Source: Microbacterium sp. GCS4
Lineage (GTDB): Bacteria > Actinomycetota > Actinomycetes > Actinomycetales > Microbacteriaceae
Reading direction: 5' to 3'
Assembly (NCBI RefSeq): GCF_001262495.1
Contig: NZ_LGYE01000002.1
Coordinates: 362,368-426,367, forward strand
DNA length: 64,000 nucleotides
The translations under genes and the position numbers were made by a program. How positions within the stretch are numbered: the first letter of the stretch is position 1; every line of letters begins with the position of its first letter. The notes under the pieces are model-generated. The model ran no database searches. It was not told where the DNA came from and saw only the letters and a list, made by a program, of their open reading frames with translations. Positions 48,530 to 56,000 of this stretch are shown one piece after another.

Positions 48530-48546
48530 GGCTATTGACAATAGCC
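48530..48546. promoter_or_regulatory. Palindromic operator 1 (8-bp arms, 1-base centre)
   Basis: GGCTATTG-A-CAATAGCC is a perfect palindrome containing TTGACA, so it may also be the -35 of the metallo-hydrolase promoter. A typical TetR binding site. Confidence 0.7.
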
Positions 48547-48552
48547 ATGATA

Positions 48553-48567
48553 GCTACGTATCGTAGC
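48553..48567. promoter_or_regulatory. Palindromic operator 2
   Basis: GCTACG-TAT-CGTAGC is a perfect palindrome 6 bases after operator 1, with TACGTAT- and TATCGT-like -10 words inside. It lies between the TetR and metallo-hydrolase starts. Confidence 0.65.
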
Positions 48568-48590
48568 CTTCGCAACCGAAGGGATCCGTC

Positions 48591-49301
48591 ATGAAGCTCG
48601 CACCCCATCTGCACCGCCTCGGAAACGACATCGTCGCCTCGTACCTGATCGACCTGCCCGAGGGGACCACGCTGATCGACGCCGGGATGCCGGGGCACTG
48701 GCACGACTTGCAGCGCGAACTCGCGGAGATCGGCCGGCCCCTCTCCGACATCCGCGGGGTCGTCCTCACCCACGGCGACAGCGACCACATCGGCTTCGCG
48801 GAGCGGCTGCGCACCGAGGCCGGGGTGCCGGTGTTCATCCACGCCGCCGACGCGCACCGCGTCCGCACCGGCGAGAAGCCGAAGACGCCGATGGGGCCCT
48901 CGCATCTCGCCCCGATGCTCGGGTTCCTCGCCTACGGCATCCGCAAGAACGCGCTGCGCACGAGACACGTCGCCGAGGTCGTCGAGGTCGCCGAGGGCGA
49001 CGTGCTCGACCTGCCAGGCGCGCCCGTGATCATCGGGATGCCGGGGCATTCGCCGGGCAGCGTCGCGATCCACGTACCGGCGGTCGACGCCGTCTTCGTG
49101 GGCGACGCCCTCACCACGCGGCACGTCCTGACGGGGCGCGAGGGCGCGCAGCCGGCGCCGTTCACCGACGAGCCCGAGCGCGCGCTCGACTCCCTAGACC
49201 GGCTCGCCGCCGTCCCGGCATCCTGGGTCCTGCCCGGCCACGGCGCGCCGTGGCACGGCACACCCGCCGACATCGTCCAGGCCGTGCGCGCCGCCGGCTG
49301 A
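48591..49301 (+). CDS. Metallo-beta-lactamase-fold hydrolase
   Basis: A 236-residue MBL-fold protein. The metal motif is VVLTHGDSDHIG, in which the second His of the usual HxHxDH is Asp. Later metal ligands are GMPGHSPGSV, VFVGDAL and VLPGHGAPW. The group includes lactonases, glyoxalase II-like and other hydrolases; the substrate is unknown. RBS GAAGGGA. Controlled by the divergent TetR gene, in which case the ligand may be its substrate. Confidence 0.85.
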   Translation: MKLAPHLHRLGNDIVASYLIDLPEGTTLIDAGMPGHWHDLQRELAEIGRPLSDIRGVVLTHGDSDHIGFAERLRTEAGVPVFIHAADAHRVRTGEKPKTPMGPSHLAPMLGFLAYGIRKNALRTRHVAEVVEVAEGDVLDLPGAPVIIGMPGHSPGSVAIHVPAVDAVFVGDALTTRHVLTGREGAQPAPFTDEPERALDSLDRLAAVPASWVLPGHGAPWHGTPADIVQAVRAAG

Positions 49302-49316
49302 GGCGGGTTCACACCT

Positions 49317-49423
49317 CCCGATCTGCCCACGACGTCCCGATCTGCGGACGTCGTCCCGATTCGCGGATGGATCGGGCAGATCCGTCAGCGGATCGTGCCC
49401 GGGTCAGCAGATCGGGACGACGG
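49317..49423. repeat. Family 2 interspersed element, copy B
   Basis: It contains GTCCCGATCTGCGGACG, TCCCGATTCGCGGATGGATC and the inverted end CAGATCGGGACG, homologous over about 90 bp to copy A at 44311. It fills the gap between the convergent metallo-hydrolase and cysteine-hydrolase genes. Confidence 0.75.
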
Positions 49424-49432
49424 ACGCCCCGC

Positions 49433-49981
49433 TCAGAGCCCAGCCGTCACCGACGCCGTGTCGCCCACCATCAGCTGCGGCGGATACAGGCCCATGACGT
49501 GCAGGGCGGCGGCATGGTTCTCGGCCGTCGACCCCGCGCAGGCGTCGGCGGCGATGGTGACGTGCGCCCCGGCATCCGCGGCGGCGAGGGCGGTCGAGAG
49601 CACGCAGCAGTCGGTGGAGACGCCGGCCAGCACGACGTGTGCGCCGCGCCCCACGATCGCCTCGATCTCGGAGCCCCACTTGCCGAACGTCGGCAGGTCG
49701 AGGGTCGGATGCGGCGACAGGTCCTGCGCCTCGGGAACGAGGTCGAACAGCGCGTCGTCGGCGGGCCGGTCGGCGAACGGCCACTCCGCGAAGTAGTCGC
49801 CCCAGGCCGTGGAGCGGTCGGCAGTCGGCATCCATCGGGTGACGAGCACACGGTCGCCGAACACCGCCGCGAGCTCGCGGATGCGCACGATCGCGTCGCC
49901 GAAGAACGGCGACCCCCAGGCCGAATCGCGTGAGGCGAAGATGTTCTGCGGGTCGATCACGACCAGCCAGGGATCGCTCAC
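49433..49981 (-). CDS. Isochorismatase-like cysteine hydrolase
   Basis: A 182-residue cysteine hydrolase. The Asp-Lys-Cys triad is visible as VVIDPQNIF (D10), TFGKWGSEI and GVSTDCCVLSTALAAADAG. Family members cleave amides such as nicotinamide, ureidoacrylate or N-carbamoyl compounds. Its start overlaps the stop of the upstream permease (ATGA), so it probably acts on the permeated nucleobase-like compound or its degradation product. Confidence 0.85.
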   Translation of the reverse strand: MSDPWLVVIDPQNIFASRDSAWGSPFFGDAIVRIRELAAVFGDRVLVTRWMPTADRSTAWGDYFAEWPFADRPADDALFDLVPEAQDLSPHPTLDLPTFGKWGSEIEAIVGRGAHVVLAGVSTDCCVLSTALAAADAGAHVTIAADACAGSTAENHAAALHVMGLYPPQLMVGDTASVTAGL

Positions 49982-51438
49982 GCGGCGGCTTCCTGCCGGC
50001 GGATCCTCCCGGCTCGCGCGAACCAGGTGAAAACGAACGACAGCACGAGCGCGAAGAAGACGCCGAGATTCGCGTAGGCCCAGTCACCCTCGCGCCCGCC
50101 GATCAGGAACAGCAGGTATCCCTGCCAGTTGTTCCACGGAGCATCCGCCGCGAAGTTGTTGACCACGAGGCCCCAGCCGATCACGCTCGTGACCACCATG
50201 GTGCCGATCGACGTCCAGTCCCACGCCCCGTAGCGGCCGCGGCTGTCGAACAGCGCCTCCTCGTCGTAGTCCTTCCGGCGGCGCAGGATGTCGGCGATGA
50301 GGATGCCGGCCCAGGAGGCGAGCGGGACGCCGAGCGTGATGAGGAAGCTCTGGAACGGCCCGAGGAAGTCGCCTGCGAAGAAGACGACGAAGATCGTGCC
50401 GAGCGTGAGGATCACGCCGTCGATCGCCGCCGCCGAGGGGCGGGGGATGCGGATGCCGAGACTGATCAGCGTGAGCCCGGAGGAGTAGATGCCGAGCACC
50501 GCGCCCGACACGAGGGCGAGCACGGCGGTGAGCAGGAACGGCACGAGCACCCACACGGGCAGGAGCGTCGCGAGGGCGCCGATCGGGTCGGCCTGCACGG
50601 CGGCGAACAGGTCGTCGTTCGAGCCCGCGAGCAGGAGCCCGAAGACCACGAGGAGGACCGGGGCGATCGATCCGCCGATCGTGTTCCACGCGACGATCGC
50701 GCCGTCGGAGGCCGTGCGCTTCTGATACCGCGACCAGTCAGCGGCGATGTTGATCCACCCGAGCCCGAAGCCGGTCATGACCATGACGAGCGCACCGATG
50801 ACCTGGCCGAGGCCGCCGTCGGGACGCGCCATGACGGCGGCGAGGTCGATGCTGGGCGCGGCGAGGATCACGTAGAGGACCGTGACGGCGCCGGTGAGCC
50901 AGGTGAGCACCGACTGCAGCTTCATGATCGTGTGATAGCCGAGCACGGAGGCGGTGACGATGAGAGCCGCGACGATCACGGTCGCGATGATCTTCAGCGC
51001 GATGCTGTCGCCGTCGCCGCCGAGCTGGGTGATCACGGTCGCGGTGGCGAGGACGGCCAAGATCGCCAGGAACGTCTCCCAGCCGATCGAGGTGAGCCAC
51101 GACACGATTCCCGGGACCTTCTGCCCGTGCACGCCGAACGCCGCGCGCGACAGCACCACGGTCGGCGCCGAACCGCGCTTTCCGGCGATCGCGATGAGCC
51201 CGCAGAGCAGGAACGACACGACGATGCCGATGACCGACACGATCGTCGCCTGCCAGAACGAGATGCTGAAGCCGAGCACGAACGACCCGTACGACATGCC
51301 GAACACCGACACGTTCGCCGCGAACCACGGCCAGAACAGGTCGCGGGGCCGGGCGGTGCGCTCGGACTCGGGGATGATCTCGATGCCCGCGCGCTCGATG
51401 AGGGCGCCGCGGGTCTCCACCGGCTGGATCTGCGTCAT
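49978..51438 (-). CDS. NCS1 family nucleobase:cation symporter (CodB-like)
   Basis: A 486-residue protein with about 12 helices. NCS1 landmarks: RDLFWPWFAANVSVFGMSYGSFVLG at helix 1, RAAFGVHGQKVPGIVSWLTSIGWETF, GLGWINIAADWSRYQKR and LASWAGILIADILRRRKDYD. It imports cytosine, purine, hydantoin or similar with a cation. Coupled to the cysteine hydrolase. Start at 51438 with a weak GAGCAG; upstream in-frame codons are in the preceding hairpin. Confidence 0.87.
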   Translation of the reverse strand: MTQIQPVETRGALIERAGIEIIPESERTARPRDLFWPWFAANVSVFGMSYGSFVLGFSISFWQATIVSVIGIVVSFLLCGLIAIAGKRGSAPTVVLSRAAFGVHGQKVPGIVSWLTSIGWETFLAILAVLATATVITQLGGDGDSIALKIIATVIVAALIVTASVLGYHTIMKLQSVLTWLTGAVTVLYVILAAPSIDLAAVMARPDGGLGQVIGALVMVMTGFGLGWINIAADWSRYQKRTASDGAIVAWNTIGGSIAPVLLVVFGLLLAGSNDDLFAAVQADPIGALATLLPVWVLVPFLLTAVLALVSGAVLGIYSSGLTLISLGIRIPRPSAAAIDGVILTLGTIFVVFFAGDFLGPFQSFLITLGVPLASWAGILIADILRRRKDYDEEALFDSRGRYGAWDWTSIGTMVVTSVIGWGLVVNNFAADAPWNNWQGYLLFLIGGREGDWAYANLGVFFALVLSFVFTWFARAGRIRRQEAAA

Positions 51439-51459
51439 CTGCTCATGATGGCACCCCAG

Positions 51460-51526
51460 CCCGTCTGTTTCTGCCGAACGGCACAAATGGAGGGTCCCAA
51501 GGGTGCGTTCCGCAGAAATAGACGGG
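51460..51526. repeat. Long imperfect hairpin between permease and aminopeptidase genes
   Basis: Arms 51460-51474 and 51512-51526 pair over 15 bases with one G-U (CCCGTCTGTTTCTGC and CCCGTCTATTTCTGC reversed). Pairing extends inwards through about 10 more bases with small bulges. It may stop transcription from the aminopeptidase gene into the permease gene. Confidence 0.82.
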
Positions 51527-51530
51527 TCTG

Positions 51531-52817
51531 TCAGCCGGCGAAGAAGGCTCCCGCCACGCGCGTGAGGTCGTGCAGGTCGGAGACGCCGGCGAGCTCTCGC
51601 GCCGAGTGCATCGACAGGATCGGGATGCCGACGTCGACGGTGCGGATGCCGAGGCGCGTGGCCGTGATGGGGCCGATCGTCGACCCGCAGGGCACGTTGT
51701 TGTTCGACACGAACTCCTGGGTCACGACGTCGGCTGTGTCGCACCAGCCGCGCCAGGCGGCGGAGCCGACGGCATCCGTCGCGTACCGCTGGTTGGCGTT
51801 GAGCTTGAGGATCGGGCCGGAGCCCAGCACGGGCTGCACGACGGGGTCGTGCTTCTGCGCGTAGTTCGGGTGCACGGAGTGGCCGACGTCGCTCGACAGG
51901 CACCACGACGAGGCGAAGGCCTGGCGGCGCTGGGAGGCGTCCGCGCCCAGGGCGTCGTACACGCGGCCGAGCACGTCCTCGAGGAAGGGCCCGGCGGCGC
52001 CGGAGCGCGAGTTCGAGCCGAGCTCCTCGTGGTCGAAGGCGGCGAGCACGGCGATCGGACCGGAGTGGGCGGCCCCCGCCTTTTCGAGCGCGACCACCCC
52101 GGCGTGCACGGAGGCGAGGTCGTCGAGGCGGCCGGAGGCGAAGAACGCGTCGTCCTTGCCGAACACGGCGCCGCGCGCGGCGTCGGCGATCACGACGTCG
52201 TAGCCGCGGATGTCGTCGGCGGGGACGCCCGCAGACCCGGCGAGCTCGGCGAGGACGTCGGCCTCGCTCGCGTCGCCCAGTCCCCACACGGGCTGCGTCT
52301 CGGCCTGTTTGTCGAGGGCGAGGCCGTTGTTGTTGACGCCACGGTCGAGGTGCACCGCGAGCTGGGGGAGGCGCAGGAGGGCGCCGGTGTCGGCGAGCAC
52401 GACGCGGCCGTCGGCGAGAGCCAGACGACCCGCGAGACGCAGCTCGCGGTCGAGCCAGGAGTTCAGCAGCGGGCCGCCGTAGATCTCCACCGCGGCCTGC
52501 AGCCATCCGCGGGAACCGATGGTGGGCTGCGGCTTGAGCTTGAAGCCGGGGGAGTCGGTGTGCGCGCCGAACACGTTCGTCGGGGTGGTGGCGGTCGCGT
52601 CGGCGGGCACGGTCCACGCGATCGTCGCGCCGTCGCGGACGACGACATAGCGACCCCCGGGGGCGATCTCCCACGCCTGCTCCTCGTGGAGGCGCTCGAA
52701 TCCGGCGTCCTCGAGCCTGCGGGCTGTCTCGGCCGCGGCGTGGTAGCTGGAGGGGGAGGCGGCGACGAAGTCGGCGAGGTCCTCGGCGTGGGCGATGGCG
52801 TCCGGGGTGACGGGCAT
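51531..52817 (-). CDS. M18 family aminopeptidase
   Basis: A 428-residue di-zinc aminopeptidase, typical of the ApeB/PepC group. Metal-site features are NVFGAHTDSPGFKLKP (first His/Asp), FASGRLDDLASVHAG, the Glu pair in AAFDHEELGSNSRSGAAG, DVGHSVHPNYAQKHDP and the last His in ILSMHSARE. It removes acidic or neutral N-terminal residues in the cytosol. RBS weak; start at the first Met of the conserved PDAIAHAEDLADFVAASPSSYHA. Confidence 0.92.
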   Translation of the reverse strand: MPVTPDAIAHAEDLADFVAASPSSYHAAAETARRLEDAGFERLHEEQAWEIAPGGRYVVVRDGATIAWTVPADATATTPTNVFGAHTDSPGFKLKPQPTIGSRGWLQAAVEIYGGPLLNSWLDRELRLAGRLALADGRVVLADTGALLRLPQLAVHLDRGVNNNGLALDKQAETQPVWGLGDASEADVLAELAGSAGVPADDIRGYDVVIADAARGAVFGKDDAFFASGRLDDLASVHAGVVALEKAGAAHSGPIAVLAAFDHEELGSNSRSGAAGPFLEDVLGRVYDALGADASQRRQAFASSWCLSSDVGHSVHPNYAQKHDPVVQPVLGSGPILKLNANQRYATDAVGSAAWRGWCDTADVVTQEFVSNNNVPCGSTIGPITATRLGIRTVDVGIPILSMHSARELAGVSDLHDLTRVAGAFFAG

Positions 52818-52894
52818 GGTCGACCTTCCTGATGGCGTGTTTCGATCGTAATCGGCGCGGGCGAGGGGTGCGGACGAGCGCGTCCTGAGCGCCT

Positions 52895-52914
52895 GTATGC
52901 CGATATGCCGATAT
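52895..52914 (+). promoter_or_regulatory. Upstream element shared by the two surface-protein genes
   Basis: GTATGCCGATATGCCGATAT is two overlapping copies of ATGCCGATAT, 116 bases before the start of the first surface protein. A single copy occurs 121 bases before the second. A -10-like TAGGGT follows at 52937-52942. Confidence 0.5.
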
Positions 52915-53010
52915 GGACTTAAGTCTGAGGCTCGGTTAGGGTCCCATTTCAGGGAGTCGCGTCGTTTCGAACGGCGCGGGGAGGCTCCGGGGGAGAAACA
53001 GGGGAAAGCT

Positions 53011-56000
53011 GTGTCTGCACACGCTCACTCGTCTATTCGGCGCGCCCTCGCAGGGGCGCTGTCGGTGCTGATGATCGCGGCGGGACTCACCGTCGTCACC
53101 GAGACCGTCGCGCCGTTGCCGGCGTCTGCCGCGCAGGATCCGACGCAGTGCGCCGGATCCCTCGCGCTCGCCAACGGCAGCTTCGAGCAGCCGGCGTTCA
53201 CCACGGGAGTGTCGATCGTCAACGCGGACGTCGTTCCGGGATGGTCGACGACCGCGACCGACAAGCAGATCGAGATCTGGCGCTCTCCCGGCAACCCGCG
53301 AGGCTACGCCGCAGCTCAGGGATCGCAGTTCGCCGAGCTCAACGCCACGCAGGCGAGCATGCTCTACCAGGACGTGGCGACCACCCCCGGCCAGACGCTG
53401 TACTGGTCGCTCAAGCACCGCGGCCGCGAAGGCACCGACACCATGCGTGTCATGATCGGCGTCCCGGGGGGCACGCTCACCAACGTCAGCGGATCCCTCG
53501 CCGACGGCACCGCCGCGTGGGGCACGCACACCGGCTCGTACACGGTGCCCGCCGGGCAGACGACGACCCGCTTCGGCTTCCAGGCCGTGAGCACGGCGAC
53601 CGGCAACCAGTCGGTCGGCAACCTGCTCGATGACATCTCCTTCGGCACCGGCCCCTGTCTCATCTCGACCAAGACGGTCGCCAACCTCACGCGCGGCGGA
53701 ACGACGGCCGAGATCGGCGACACGCTGCGCTACACCGTGACCACGCGCAACGACGGCGGCAACCCCGCCCTCCAGTCGGTCTCGACCGACGTGCTCCCGG
53801 CCGGCATCGACTTCGTGCCCGGCTCGATCCGCCTCGTCAGCGGGGCGGGCGCCGGAGCGCTGACGGATGCGACGGGCGACGACCGCGGCGAGTACGCGGC
53901 CGGCAGCCGCACCGTTCGCGTCCGTCTCGGAGAGGGCGGCACGGCGACCACCGGCGGCTCCATCAGCGCCGGCACCGTCACCTCCTACACGTTCGACGCG
54001 AAGGTCCGGACGGATGCCGCGGCCACGACCATCGTGAACGAGGCGCGCGTCGCCTTCCGCGAGCCGGTCACGAACCTCGATCGGACCTCGGTCACGCAGG
54101 AGACGCTGACGCCCGTCAACCCCGCGGCCGACCTCGCCGTCACGAAGACGCTCGACACCACACCTCTCGTGGCGGGACGCCCCGCGACCTTCACGATCGG
54201 GGTGACGAACAACGGCCCGCAGACCGGTACGGGGGTCACCGTGACGGATGCCGTGCCCGCGGGGTTCGCGAACGTCCAGGCGGTCCCGAGCTCGGGCACC
54301 TGCACCGTGACCGGGACGATCACGTGCGCGCTGCCGGACCTCGCGGTCGGCGCGAGCGCCACGATCACGGTCACGGGAGACATCTCGCCGTCGTTCACCC
54401 CTGGCGCGGCGCTCACGAACACCGCGACGGTGTCCGGCTCCCGCTTCGACGCGAACCTCGCGAACAACACCGCCACCGCGTCAGGGACGCTCACCGCGGT
54501 CGCCGACCTCTCGGTGACCAAGACCTTCGACCCCGCGACGCCCGTGGCCGGTCAGAACGTGACCTACACGCTCACGACGCAGAACGCGGGCCCCTCCGAA
54601 GCGCGCGACGTGCGCCTCAACGATCCGCTCGACCCCGAGACGACGTTCGTCAGCGCGGCGACGCAGCAGGGCACGTGCGCGGTCGCGAACGGCATCCTCG
54701 ACTGCGCGATCGGCACGCTGGCGCCCGGGCAGACCGTGGTCACCACCGTGGTCGTGCAGATCGCGGCGGGTGCGAGCGCGGTCGTGCAGAACTCCGTCGC
54801 CGTCACGAGCAGCACCCCCGACCCGGACCCGAGCAACAACGTCGACTCCACGAGCTTCCAGCCCGAGATCATCGCCGACCTCGCGGTCGAGAAGACCGCC
54901 TCGGTCGCGCAGGTCGCCGCTGGCGGCACGGTCGACTTCACCCTCGCGGTGCGGAACCTGGGCTCCTCGGATGCCGTGAACGCGGTGCTCTCCGACACGG
55001 TGCCCGCGGGCTTCACGGTGACCGGGGTGCAGGCTCCGGCCGGTGCGGTGTGCTCCTCCACCACGACTTCGGTGAGCTGCGTCTGGGACGTGCTCCCGGT
55101 CGGCGGACCGACGCCCGTGGTCGTGAACACGGTCGTCGCGGCCGACGCCCCCACCGGCACCGTGATCAACACCGCGTCGATCGCCTCGCCCGCCGACGAT
55201 CAGGACCCGACGAACAACTCCGACTCGGCCGAGGTCGAGGTCGTGCAGAGCGCCGATCTCGCGATCGCCAAGACCGCTCCGGCGACCGGAGTCCCCGGCG
55301 GTGCGTTCACCTACACGCTCGCCGTCACGAACAACGGCCCGTCCGTCGCCCGCGGCGCCACGCTCTCGGACACCCTGCCCGCCGACTTCACGGCCGCCGC
55401 CGTCGGCACCGCCGGCTGCGAGATCGTCGCCGGTACCGTGACCTGCGCGCTCGGCGATCTCGCTCCGGGCGCCTCCACGACCGTGACGGTCGACGGGGTC
55501 TGGAGCGCCACCGCCGTGGGCACGATCCGCAACACCGCGACGACCTCGTCCGCGACGCCGGATCCGAACACCGCGAACAACACCTCGTCCGCGGACGTCG
55601 CGCTCACGCCGAGCGCGGACGTGAACGTCGTGAAGACGACCTCCACGCCCAGCGTGCCGCTCGGCGGGACCGCCGACTTCGTCATCACGGTGCGCAACGA
55701 CGGCCCCTCGGCTGCCGCAGGAGTCGTCGTCGCGGAGCTCGCGCCCGCAGGCCTCGCGGTGACCTCGGCCACGCCGTCCGTCGGCACCTGGGCTCCCACG
55801 GACCACCGCTGGACGGTCGGCACGCTCCTGCCCGGCGAGTCCGCGACCCTCACGGTGACCGCCACCGCGACCGCGGTCGGCACGCACACCAACACGGCGA
55901 CCGCGACGTCGCCCACGCCCGATCCCGACCCCTCCGACAACACCGGCACGTCGACCGTCGAGGTCACCCCCTCGGCCGACCTGTCGATCGTGAAGACGGC

